The position numbers and the translations under genes are program-made. Of a stretch of DNA of 10,256 nucleotides, positions 1 to 5,530 are shown in pieces. The stretch is taken from the NCBI GenBank assembly GCA_003242505.1, contig QGUP01000038.1, forward strand, positions 1 through 10,256. Direction: 5' to 3'. The stretch is from Bacillota bacterium (GTDB lineage Bacteria > Bacillota > Sulfobacillia > Symbiobacteriales > ZC4RG38). Positions within the stretch are counted from its first letter, which is position 1; each line of letters starts with the position of its first letter. The notes under the pieces are model-generated. The model ran no database searches. It worked only from the letters and a program-made list of their open reading frames with translations, and had not been told where the DNA came from.

Positions 1-352
1 CCCACAGGGTTCCATGAACCCGCACGTTCAACTGGCCACACTTCTGCCTCAGAGGGTCTTCGTTGGTCAGAAGAAGCCTCTTGAACTGGAGGGCATAATA
101 CAGGTTCAGGGTATCAACATCGCTCAACCGGCTGTTCTTCAGGGACCGGGCCTCCCACCACCAATCCATCCTCGTAGGGACGGTTGTGATACCGGCGACG
201 GATATCTGTTCGTGAATCCCGGGATTCCTCGCCTCTTCGCATTCCTCCAGCACCACGTCCAGGACCTCTGTAGGGGCGATGCGGGGCAGGATTCCAAGGC
301 CGCCGACGTGCCAGAGGTCGATAAGCACGTTCGTATCGGCCAAGAGAATCAT
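1..352 (-). CDS. PIN-domain ribonuclease, VapC-like toxin (3' end outside window)
   Basis: The 117 visible residues read as a PIN-fold endoribonuclease, probably the toxin of the module formed with the upstream peptidase gene. Seen: the N-terminal strand MILLADTNVLIDLW with the first acidic residue D6 in a DTN motif; E29 in PTEVLDVVLEE; D80 in LSDVDTLNLYYAL; and D99 in LLTNEDPLR. These are the usual four acidic metal-binding positions of PIN nucleases in the expected order. The ATG overlaps the stop of the upstream gene as ATGA, and GGAGGGG lies eight bases before it, so translation is likely coupled. The reading frame is open to the window edge, so the last residues and the stop are not seen. 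Codon use (AGG, ATA, CTT, TAT) is less GC-rich than in the core genes, which suggests transfer. The fold is fairly sure; the toxin role and RNA target are inferred. Confidence 0.82.
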   Translation of the reverse strand, partial: MILLADTNVLIDLWHVGGLGILPRIAPTEVLDVVLEECEEARNPGIHEQISVAGITTVPTRMDWWWEARSLKNSRLSDVDTLNLYYALQFKRLLLTNEDPLRQKCGQLNVRVHGTLW

Positions 353-1428
353 ACTGACGGCCCCTCCAGCCAGGCCGCCATCTCATCCCGGATGGCAGAG
401 ACCGATACACCCAGAATCTCTGCGGCCCGCGAGGTGGTAATCTGGCCGTCCGCCAGGGCCCGGAACACCAGCTTGCGGAGTCGGGTGGGTTCCTCCAACG
501 GCGGCAACTGGCCGGGTTCCCAATCCTCACCGTACTTGCGGTTCAGGATTCCGATTTGCTGGCCCATCTGCTTCTGCGAGATGATCCGGGCCTGAGCCGC
601 CCGGTACAGAATGGTTCTCATGCTGGCCCGGTAGCGGCGCTTCAGGTCCAGCAATAGCGGCTCAGGAAGCCACCGGCCCTGCCACGCCCGTAGCTCCCGT
701 ACCAGGATGCTGGTGGGAAGGAGAACGGCTCCCGCGAAGTGGTTTGCCGCCTTCTCGCGTGGGTCACGCCGCCCCTGGGAAGCCTCATGGGCGGTGTTGA
801 ACTCCTTGCGATGGAGAATCGCGTGGCCCAGTTCGTGGAGCAAAGTGAAGATCTGCCGTTCCCCCGGATGCCGCCGGTTCACAATGATGGCGACCCCCCA
901 GGCATCGTTGAAGGCGGAAAACCCGGAAACCTGGTCCGGGAGATCCTGGAAGATCACCTTGATGCCGATGGTCTCCAACCACGAAACATCGAAAAGAGGC
1001 CCGTCGTCAAGGCCCAACCAGTTCCGCACCCGGCGGGCGATCTCCTCGATCTGGTCCGGGTCGTAGCCTTCCACTGGGCACGCTGGAGGTACGGCGGGGG
1101 TTTCACCGGCCAGCCGTTCCACTTCGGCATAGTCAGCTACCTTCCGGGCCACAGCGGCTCGGAGTTCAGGGGCCAGGGCCGCGGGATCATCGGCTCGGAA
1201 CAGGATGGCCGCATCATCGCTGGCGGGCTCTCCGAGCAGAGCATCGAGCGGCACGGTCATCGCCCTGGCCAGCCGGAACAACTGGGTCAGGGTGGGGGAG
1301 GTCTCACCGGATTCCCAGGCCGCGATGGTCTGCCGGGCCACACCAACGGCCTTCCCCAGATCTTCCTGGGTAAGCCCCAGGTGCTCCCGCCATTGGCGAA
1401 GTCGTACCGGAATAACATTTCCGGACAT
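349..1428 (-). CDS. XRE-family HTH / ImmA-IrrE metallopeptidase fusion regulator
   Basis: A 359-residue cytosolic protein with three parts. Residues about 7-65 are an XRE (Cro/CI type) helix-turn-helix, with LGLTQEDLGKAVGVARQTIAAWE as recognition region. Residues about 125-285 are an ImmA/IrrE (COG2856) zinc peptidase, with HELGH at 198-202 and the probable third zinc ligand E225 before AANHFAGAVLLP. Residues about 317-355 hold a second HTH-like segment (DGQITTSRAAEILGVSVSAIRDEM) that resembles UPF0175-type antitoxins. Proteins with an XRE domain plus this peptidase are known as repressors inactivated by proteolysis and as antitoxin-like partners of toxin genes. The start has a GGTGAG ribosome site and fits the HTH N-terminus. 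The gene has its own promoter and candidate operator and overlaps the PIN gene by four bases. Inference: it represses the pair and neutralises the nuclease. A phage-type regulator role is the alternative. Confidence 0.85.
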   Translation of the reverse strand: MSGNVIPVRLRQWREHLGLTQEDLGKAVGVARQTIAAWESGETSPTLTQLFRLARAMTVPLDALLGEPASDDAAILFRADDPAALAPELRAAVARKVADYAEVERLAGETPAVPPACPVEGYDPDQIEEIARRVRNWLGLDDGPLFDVSWLETIGIKVIFQDLPDQVSGFSAFNDAWGVAIIVNRRHPGERQIFTLLHELGHAILHRKEFNTAHEASQGRRDPREKAANHFAGAVLLPTSILVRELRAWQGRWLPEPLLLDLKRRYRASMRTILYRAAQARIISQKQMGQQIGILNRKYGEDWEPGQLPPLEEPTRLRKLVFRALADGQITTSRAAEILGVSVSAIRDEMAAWLEGPSV

Positions 1429-1453
1429 GTAAACTCACCGGCTTTCAGGCTTG

Positions 1454-1471
1454 TGTTAGGTTCATTTAACA
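1454..1471. promoter_or_regulatory. Candidate operator of the peptidase/PIN module
   Basis: An 18-bp inverted repeat, TGTTA - 8 bases - TAACA, directly abuts and shares one base with the -10 hexamer of the module promoter, just upstream of the gene for an XRE-domain protein. Its size and position suit a dimeric XRE repressor blocking its own promoter. The palindrome is seen; autoregulation is inferred. Confidence 0.5.
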
Positions 1472-1499
1472 TTCTACTCCGCAACTCGGAGCTTGAGAA
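1471..1499 (-). promoter_or_regulatory. SigA-type promoter of the peptidase/PIN module
   Basis: On the minus strand, TTCTCA (1494-1499, 4 of 6 to consensus) is followed after 17 bases by TAGAAT (1471-1476, 5 of 6). The start of transcription would be near 1464, giving a leader of about 36 bases before the ATG at 1428. This is one of the few AT-richer stretches in the left region. Confidence 0.55.
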
Positions 1500-1556
1500 C
1501 CCCTGGAGGCTGATTTTGTTCGCCCACAGCCCATCATCCGGGGCCGTAGAACCATG

Positions 1557-1589
1557 AAAAGGCCCCTGGGGCACGCAACCCCAGGAGCC
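1557..1589 (-). terminator. Rho-independent terminator after metQ
   Basis: Read on the minus strand, an 11-bp stem (GGCTCCTGGGG pairing with CCCCAGGGGCC, including G-U pairs) with a 7-base loop is followed by TTTTC. It ends the metQ transcript about 200 bases after its stop and separates it from the downstream peptidase/PIN promoter. Confidence 0.75.
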
Positions 1590-1796
1590 GTGTTTGCGAC
1601 TGCCGGACTCGGTCGGGGCGTGGGTGGAGGGATCCCCGCCCCGGCCATCTCCTTGGTGTCCGCTTCGGATGTGCGGACCTCGACCCCGAGGCTCTGCCGA
1701 CCCAATGTCCTTCAAGCCCGGCGTATCCGGGCGGGGGGTTCGGTGCGGCGTCCTCCGCTGGGGCGGCGGATCTCAGTCCTGGTAGACCGGGCAGAC
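1590..1796 (-). other. Non-coding 3' region of metQ
   Basis: About 200 bases between the metQ stop and its terminator contain no gene with a ribosome site or family match. Two short perfect hairpins are visible: GTCCGC/GCGGAC at 1658-1678 and GCCCGG/CCGGGC at 1716-1732. Neither has a T tract on the minus strand, so they are not terminators. The part next to metQ is the extra copy of the gene end, described separately. Confidence 0.4.
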
Positions 1797-1819
1797 TCAG
1801 TCCTCGTACACCGGATAGA
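1772..1819. repeat. 24-bp imperfect tandem duplication over the metQ stop
   Basis: Units 1772-1795 and 1796-1819 match at 20 of 24 positions. The right unit encodes the end of MetQ (YPVYED-stop) and the left unit repeats it in the same frame (VCPVYQD-stop) after the first stop. The length is a multiple of three and the frame is kept, which suggests slippage or unequal recombination followed by drift. Confidence 0.8.
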
Positions 1820-2678
1820 CCGCACCCTCGTAGGCCTCCTCGAGCCAGGCCCGCAGCTCCTCGGACTTGAGGGCCTGGAGGAAAACCTGCACCTCCCGCC
1901 GGTTCTCCTCGCCCTCCCGGGTGGCGACGATGTTGGCCCAGGTCTTCAGGTCCTTCTCCACGAAGAGGCCCTCCTTCCTGGGGGAGAGGCCGGCGCCCAG
2001 GGCGACGTTCCCCGGGATCACCGCCAGGTGGACGTCGTCGAGGCTCCGAGGGAGCTGGAAGGCCTCCAGTTCCCGGAACTGGAGCTTCCGGGGGTTGTCG
2101 GCGATATCCCGGACCGATGCCTGAGCCCCCAGGCCTTCGGGCAGGCGGATTAGCCCTGCGTCCGCGAGGATGAGGAGCGCCCGGCCCTGGTTGACCGGAT
2201 CGTTGGGGACGGCCACCAGCGCCCCCTCGAGGACCTGGTCCAGGCTCGAGACCTTCCGGCTGTAAACGGCCATGGGCACGATGTAGAGGGGGCCGCTGGC
2301 CGGGGCGATTTTCAGCCCCCGGGTCGCCTTGAAGTTATCGAAGTAGGGCCGATGCTGGAAGAGGTTGGCGTCGATCTCGCCGTCGGCCAGGGCCAGGTTG
2401 GGCTTGACGTAGTCGTTGAACTCGACAAGTTCGATGGTGACCCCCTCCCGGGCGGCAATCTCCGCCGCCTTCCTGACGATGGGGGCCCAGGGCTCGGGGG
2501 TGGCCCCGACCCGGAGCACCGGGGACTCAGGCTGGGATGCCGGGCCGGAGCCGCCGGGGCCGGCGGCGGAGGCCGGGCCGGGGGTGCGGCCGGCGCAGCC
2601 GGAGAGAATCAGCACGAGGAGCGCAAGGGCGGCCGGCAGGATCCGCCGCCCGCGGGAACGGGGCAGGAAGGTCGCCAT
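1797..2678 (-). CDS. metQ: Methionine-binding lipoprotein MetQ (NlpA family)
   Basis: Substrate-binding lipoprotein of a MetNIQ-type methionine ABC importer, anchored outside the membrane. Of 293 residues, MATFLPRSRGRRILP is a basic start, followed by a hydrophobic stretch and the lipobox LSGC with lipidated C28. Then comes a Gly/Ala/Pro linker and an NlpA domain from about 49: LRVGATPEPWAPIV, VEFNDYVKPNLALADGEIDAN, LFQHRPYFDNF, and VAVPNDPVNQGRAL. The ATG at 2678 was chosen because it begins the signal peptide and has GAGGAG eight bases before it; the frame stays open further upstream without a credible start. A SAM-I riboswitch and terminator lie in the leader, which supports a methionine rather than other substrate. 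No metN or metI is adjacent, so the permease and ATPase must be encoded elsewhere. The 3' end carries a tandem duplication. Confidence 0.9.
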   Translation of the reverse strand: MATFLPRSRGRRILPAALALLVLILSGCAGRTPGPASAAGPGGSGPASQPESPVLRVGATPEPWAPIVRKAAEIAAREGVTIELVEFNDYVKPNLALADGEIDANLFQHRPYFDNFKATRGLKIAPASGPLYIVPMAVYSRKVSSLDQVLEGALVAVPNDPVNQGRALLILADAGLIRLPEGLGAQASVRDIADNPRKLQFRELEAFQLPRSLDDVHLAVIPGNVALGAGLSPRKEGLFVEKDLKTWANIVATREGEENRREVQVFLQALKSEELRAWLEEAYEGAVYPVYED

Positions 2679-2842
2679 GGTCAGCTCTCCTCTCCGCAGG
2701 GGTGGTGTTTTCCGGGGCGGGAGCGGCGAGGCGGAGCCGGTCCCAGGGTGCGCCGCCCGGCGGCGCCGACCGGGCGGCGGGCCCCTCCGGCCCCGGGGCC
2801 GGCCCAGCGACGGCGACGCGCGGCGGGAGCCTCCCGAAGGCA
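2679..2842 (-). other. GC-rich leader between riboswitch terminator and metQ
   Basis: About 165 bases of very GC-rich untranslated leader. A perfect 16-bp palindrome (CCGGCCCCGGGGCCGG, 2787-2802) is the only clear structure, apart from the metQ ribosome site next to the start. I see no gene in it; the open frame running through it is a composition effect. Confidence 0.4.
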
Positions 2843-2873
2843 CAAAAGGAGCCTCCCCCGGCTGAGGGGAGGC
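2843..2873 (-). terminator. Riboswitch-controlled leader terminator of metQ
   Basis: On the minus strand GCCTCCCC - six-base loop - GGGGGAGGC forms a strong stem, followed by TCCTTTTG. It lies about 30 bases after the SAM aptamer. A competing pairing is visible: GAGGGUGAGG (2895-2904), which overlaps the 3' side of aptamer stem P1, can pair with CCUCCCCUC (2864-2872) of the terminator with one bulge. That is the expected antiterminator, so SAM binding should favour termination. Confidence 0.85.
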
Positions 2874-2901
2874 TGCATGCACGTTGTGGGCAGACCTCAC
2901 C

Positions 2902-3014
2902 CTCTTATCTGCCGGTGGACCGTGCGGTCACCGCTGGAATTGGCACCTTCGAGCGCCTTCGCGCTCGGGTTGCCGGGCTTCATCGGGCCAGTCCCTCCGC
3001 CGCTCTCGATAAGG
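2902..3014 (-). promoter_or_regulatory. SAM-I (S-box) riboswitch aptamer
   Basis: Read on the minus strand, the element has the hallmark SAM-I core: CUUAUCGAGAG at the 5' side, GAGGGACUGGCCCGAUGAAG then CCCGGCAACC (about 2968-2998), a P3 hairpin GAGCGC-GAAG-GCGCUC (2951-2966), GGUGCCAAUUCC, a P4 arm, and AGAUAAG closing P1. It precedes a terminator and the metQ gene, so high S-adenosylmethionine should stop transcription before metQ. The class is recognised from conserved core bases, not from a model search. Confidence 0.95.
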
Positions 3015-3039
3015 GGTGGTCCCTATGCAGTTGTCATGC

Positions 3040-3053
3040 CTCGCTGCAGCGAG
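3040..3053. repeat. 14-bp perfect palindrome in the early metQ leader
   Basis: CTCGCTGCAGCGAG lies a few bases after the predicted transcription start of metQ and before the aptamer. In RNA it folds as a 5-bp stem with a UGCA loop. It could stabilise the 5' end or serve as a binding site; neither is shown. Confidence 0.5.
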
Positions 3054-3065
3054 TAACAGTATCGA

Positions 3066-3094
3066 ATTATAGGTCCACTTGGAACCGTTGTCAA
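3066..3094 (-). promoter_or_regulatory. Consensus SigA promoter of metQ
   Basis: On the minus strand a perfect TTGACA (3089-3094) and a perfect TATAAT (3066-3071) are separated by exactly 17 bases. Start of transcription would be near 3059, giving a leader of about 380 bases with the SAM-I riboswitch. Such a strong promoter fits a gene whose control is exerted by leader termination. Confidence 0.9.
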
Positions 3095-3116
3095 TTCCTG
3101 CGCCGCCGGTTACCAT
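3088..3116 (+). promoter_or_regulatory. Probable rpe promoter, back to back with the metQ promoter
   Basis: TTGTCA (3088-3093, 5 of 6) and TACCAT (3111-3116, 4 of 6) are 17 bases apart on the plus strand. The -35 hexamer shares its bases with the -35 of the opposite metQ promoter (3089-3094), so RNA polymerase could not occupy both at once. The -10 is weak, so the call is moderate. Confidence 0.45.
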
Positions 3117-3195
3117 GAAAGAGGCTGAGCCCCGGCCGGCCGCCGGCCGGGGAAGGGCGAATCGAAGGACGGACCGGCAGGAGGAGGCGGCTCCC

Positions 3196-3870
3196 TTGGC
3201 CATCGTCATCGAACCGCAACGGGTGAAGGTCGCACCCTCTCTCCTGAGCGCGGACTTTGCCGAACTCGGGGCGGAGCTGCAGCGGATCGAGGCCGCCGGG
3301 GCGGACTGGGCCCACCTGGACGTGATGGACGGCCATTTCGTCCCCAACCTGACCTTCGGGCCGCCGGTGGTGGCCCGGCTCCGGGAACGGACCCGACTGC
3401 CCCTGGACACCCACCTGATGATCGCCGAGCCCGGGCGGTACATCGGCGACTTTGTCCGGGCGGGTTCCGACCTGATCACCGTCCACGTGGAGGCCTGCCC
3501 CCACCTCCACCGGGTGCTCACCCAGATCAAGGAGGCGGGGGTGAAGGCCGGGGTGGCCCTCAACCCCCACACACCCCTGGCGATGATTGAGCATGTGCTG
3601 GAACTGGTGGACCTGGTGCTGATCATGACCGTCAACCCCGGTTTCGGGGGCCAGCGGTTTATCCCCCAGGTGCTGCCCAAACTCCGGCGGCTGAAGGCCA
3701 TGCTGGCGGAGGCGGGCCTCGAGGACCGGGTGGAGGTGGAGGTGGACGGCGGCGTCACCCCCGAGACCGCCCCCCTCTGCCGGGAGGCCGGTGCCACGGT
3801 GTTGGTGGCCGGGACCGCGGTCTTCGGCCAGCCCGACCTGGCCGGCGCCATCGCGGCCCTCCGGGGCTGA
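3196..3870 (+). CDS. rpe: Ribulose-phosphate 3-epimerase
   Basis: Interconverts D-ribulose 5-phosphate and D-xylulose 5-phosphate in the cytosolic pentose phosphate pathway. The 224 residues have the usual length and (beta/alpha)8 motifs in order: VAPSLLSADFAELG, HLDVMDGHFVPNLTFGPP, DTHLMI, LIMTVNPGFGGQRFI with the flexible phosphate loop, and VEVDGGV. Metal ligands are H40, D42, H73 and D184; D42 and D184 are the acid/base pair. The TTG start at 3196 was chosen because GGAGGAGG precedes it by eight bases and the family N-terminus begins there; the ATG at 3115 would overlap the promoter and add 27 residues of low-complexity sequence. Its position before spoVM matches the B. subtilis order; the thiN gene found there is missing. 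Identification is firm. Confidence 0.95.
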   Translation: MAIVIEPQRVKVAPSLLSADFAELGAELQRIEAAGADWAHLDVMDGHFVPNLTFGPPVVARLRERTRLPLDTHLMIAEPGRYIGDFVRAGSDLITVHVEACPHLHRVLTQIKEAGVKAGVALNPHTPLAMIEHVLELVDLVLIMTVNPGFGGQRFIPQVLPKLRRLKAMLAEAGLEDRVEVEVDGGVTPETAPLCREAGATVLVAGTAVFGQPDLAGAIAALRG

Positions 3871-4050
3871 GCCGGAAGGCTGGCGGACCCTTGTCGGGGA
3901 TGCTCCCGGCCTGGGGCGCGGGGCCAGCGCCGGCAGGTGGGCCAGGGGCCCGCGCCGGGAACTGCCAGCACCGGACACACCGGTGGATCCGCCCGCATAA
4001 GGTAGCGGTGACACCGGTCTTCCGCGGCCGGGAGAGGGGAGGGATGCCCC

Positions 4051-4218
4051 ATGCGCCTGGGCCGGAGGAGGATCGGCCGCCCGACGGCGTGGGCCGGGTA
4101 CGGCCTGATGGCCCTGGGGGGAATCATCCTGCTGCTCTCCCTGCCCCTTCAGGTGTGGGGCGCGGCGGCGGGCGGATTGCTCACATACCTCGGTTATTCC
4201 GTGCGAACCCTCCGCTAG
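4051..4218 (+). CDS. Small membrane protein of unknown function (55 aa)
   Basis: Not recognised as a family. The frame MRLGRRRIGRPTAWAGYGLM... has a strongly basic N-terminus (six Arg in the first ten residues), then two hydrophobic stretches, about 15-33 (GYGLMALGGIILLLSLPL) and 35-52 (VWGAAAGGLLTYLGYSV), and ends SVRTLR. It could be a single long or a hairpin membrane protein with a cytoplasmic N-terminus by the positive-inside rule. The ATG has a good GGAGAGGGGAGGG ribosome site seven bases before it. It sits between rpe and spoVM, where B. subtilis has thiN. A coding reading is supported by the ribosome site and hydrophobic pattern, but the length is too short to be certain. Confidence 0.6.
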   Translation: MRLGRRRIGRPTAWAGYGLMALGGIILLLSLPLQVWGAAAGGLLTYLGYSVRTLR

Positions 4219-4255
4219 GCGGCCTGCGCAGAGCAGGGGAAGGGGGTAGGAGCGG

Positions 4256-4351
4256 TTGCGCATCAAGGTGATCCGACTGCCGCGCCCGTTGGGGAAGATG
4301 GTGCTGGCGATCCTCTCGGTCTTTTCCCGGCGGGCCGAGGGGGCCGGGTAG
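4256..4351 (+). CDS. spoVM: Stage V sporulation protein SpoVM
   Basis: A 31-residue amphipathic peptide, MRIKVIRLPRPLGKMVLAILSVFSRRAEGAG. Aligned from residue 1 without gaps to B. subtilis SpoVM (26 residues), M1, I6, L8, P9, L12, G13, V16, A18, L20 and F23 coincide and K2, K7 and K10 are Arg here. P9, known to be important for curvature sensing on the forespore membrane, is in place. SpoVM recruits the SpoIVA coat basement ATPase and modulates FtsH. The start is TTG; no earlier start is possible because TAG lies three codons upstream in frame, and GGGGG lies nine bases before it. The position between rpe and rpmB is the B. subtilis one. It is longer by five C-terminal residues. The gene is short and has a rare start, so automatic annotation easily misses it. 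Confidence 0.85.
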   Translation: MRIKVIRLPRPLGKMVLAILSVFSRRAEGAG

Positions 4352-4384
4352 CCGCCTGGGGAGGGCGGCGGTAGCCGGGCGGGG

Positions 4385-4402
4385 CCGCTGGCGCGGATTT
4401 TT
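4385..4402 (+). terminator. Weak candidate terminator after spoVM
   Basis: CCGC - TGGC - GCGG followed by ATTTTTC lies 33 bases after the spoVM stop. The stem has only four base pairs, all GC, but the T tract is one of few in the region. It would separate the rpe-spoVM transcripts from hslO. Confidence 0.35.
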
Positions 4403-4421
4403 CTCAGCGCCGGCGGTTCGC

Positions 4422-4427
4422 TACAAT
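4422..4427 (+). promoter_or_regulatory. Candidate -10 element of hslO
   Basis: TACAAT (5 of 6 to consensus) stands in a local AT-richer patch 145 bases upstream of hslO and after the candidate terminator. At 17 bases upstream there is only TTTTCT, a poor -35, so an activator or other sigma factor may be needed, or the site is chance. Confidence 0.35.
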
Positions 4428-4429
4428 AG

Positions 4430-4471
4430 GGGCAGCAAAGGATACACAAAGGGCAGCTAAGGATACAGGAT
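4430..4471 (+). repeat. Two 21-bp direct repeats in the hslO leader
   Basis: GGGCAGC(A/T)AAGGATACA occurs at 4430 and again at 4451, with 15 of 16 bases the same and a period of 21, two helical turns. A further GGATAC follows at about 4468. They begin just after the candidate -10 and would be in the hslO leader RNA or act as tandem protein-binding sites. Confidence 0.6.
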
Positions 4472-4571
4472 ACCGAGAGCCGTCTCCGGCAGCCGTCCCG
4501 GGGCCGGCGCCTGCAGGCAGCCACCGGGCGGCTGCCCAACTCGGCATTCGTCCTTGAGGGGATGGACAACC

Positions 4572-5477
4572 ATGGCCGACTACCTGGTGCGGGCCCTCAG
4601 CGAGGACGGCCTGATTCGCCTCCTGGCCGCGGTGACCACCGAAACGGTGGAGGAGGCCCGGCGGCGGCACGACACCTGGCCGGTGGCCACCGCCGCCCTC
4701 GGCCGGGCGCTGACAGCCGCCGCCTTGCTGGGGGCGAACCTGAAGGGCCGGGAGACCCTCGCCCTGCGGATCGCCGGCGGCGGTCCCCTCGGCACCATCA
4801 CCGCGGAAACCGATGGGGAGGGGAACCTCCGGGGTTACGTCCACCACCCCCATGTGGACCTGCCCCTCAACGCCCAGGGCAAACTGGACGTGGGCGCTGC
4901 GGTGGGCCGGCAGGGGCAACTGGTGGTGATCCGGGACATGGGGCTCAAGGAGCCCTACGTCGGTTCCGCGCCCCTGGTCAGCGGGGAGATCGCGGAGGAC
5001 CTGACCCGGTACCTCTGGACCTCGGAGCAGACCCCCTCGGCGGTGGCCCTGGGGGTGCTGGTGGCCCCGGAGGGCCGGGTGCAGGCTGCGGGCGGCTACC
5101 TGCTCCAGCTGATGCCGGCCACCCGGGAGGAGCACCGGGAACAGCTCGAGGAGAACATCCGGAACCTCGGCGCGGTGAGTTCCGCCATCGACGCGGGGAT
5201 GAGCCCGGAGGAGATGGCGGCTCGGGTGCTCGCTGGTTTTGCTTACCGGATCCTGGACAAGCAGCCCCTCCGGTTCCGGTGCCGGTGCAGCCGGGAGCGG
5301 GTCGCCGGGGTGCTTGTGAGCCTTGGGGCGGAGGAACTCCGGCGGATGGAGGAGGAGGACGGCGGCGCCGAGGTCACCTGCGAGTTCTGCGGCGAGCGTT
5401 ACCACTTCACCGGGGCGGAACTCGCGGCCCTTCGGGAGGAGGCGGCCCGGCCGCCCGATCCGCCCCGGGAGGACTAA
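4572..5477 (+). CDS. hslO: Redox-regulated chaperone Hsp33
   Basis: Cytosolic holdase chaperone activated when its zinc cysteines are oxidised, protecting proteins from aggregation under oxidative or hypochlorite stress. The 301 residues follow the family: N-terminal domain MADYLVRALSEDGLIRLLAAVTTE..., LGRALTAAALLGANLKGRE, GYVHHPHVDLPLN, GYLLQLMP, then the C-terminal redox switch with C237-x-C239 and C270-x-x-C273, all four zinc ligands present. The ATG at 4572 fits the family N-terminus and has GAGGGG ten bases before it; an upstream TTG at 4554 is not needed. The leader carries direct repeats and a possible promoter. It converges with rpmB on a shared terminator. hslO is not in this place in B. 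subtilis, so its insertion between spoVM and rpmB is a lineage feature. Confidence 0.95.
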   Translation: MADYLVRALSEDGLIRLLAAVTTETVEEARRRHDTWPVATAALGRALTAAALLGANLKGRETLALRIAGGGPLGTITAETDGEGNLRGYVHHPHVDLPLNAQGKLDVGAAVGRQGQLVVIRDMGLKEPYVGSAPLVSGEIAEDLTRYLWTSEQTPSAVALGVLVAPEGRVQAAGGYLLQLMPATREEHREQLEENIRNLGAVSSAIDAGMSPEEMAARVLAGFAYRILDKQPLRFRCRCSRERVAGVLVSLGAEELRRMEEEDGGAEVTCEFCGERYHFTGAELAALREEAARPPDPPRED

Positions 5478-5530
5478 GGCCTGCCGAAGTGCGGGGCCTC
5501 GGGCCAGGGCCAGGATGGCCCGGGGAGAAA

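Noticed and set aside
739..1557. Long plus-strand open frame across the peptidase gene
   Set aside because: Antisense to the XRE/ImmA gene, no family motif, no ribosome site; a shadow caused by GC-rich codons.
1716..1732. Second terminator after metQ
   Set aside because: The GCCCGG/CCGGGC hairpin lacks a T tract on the minus strand; the real terminator is at 1557-1589.
2679..2900. 74-residue N-terminal extension of MetQ
   Set aside because: It would start inside the riboswitch expression platform, lacks a ribosome site and would bury the lipoprotein signal peptide.
3115..3195. ATG at 3115 as rpe start
   Set aside because: It overlaps the candidate -10, has no good ribosome site, and adds residues absent from the family; TTG at 3196 has a strong site.
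3980..4050. Sporulation (SigE-like) promoter before the micro-protein and spoVM
   Set aside because: CATAAGGT near 3997 resembles a SigE -10 only loosely and no matching -35 is visible.
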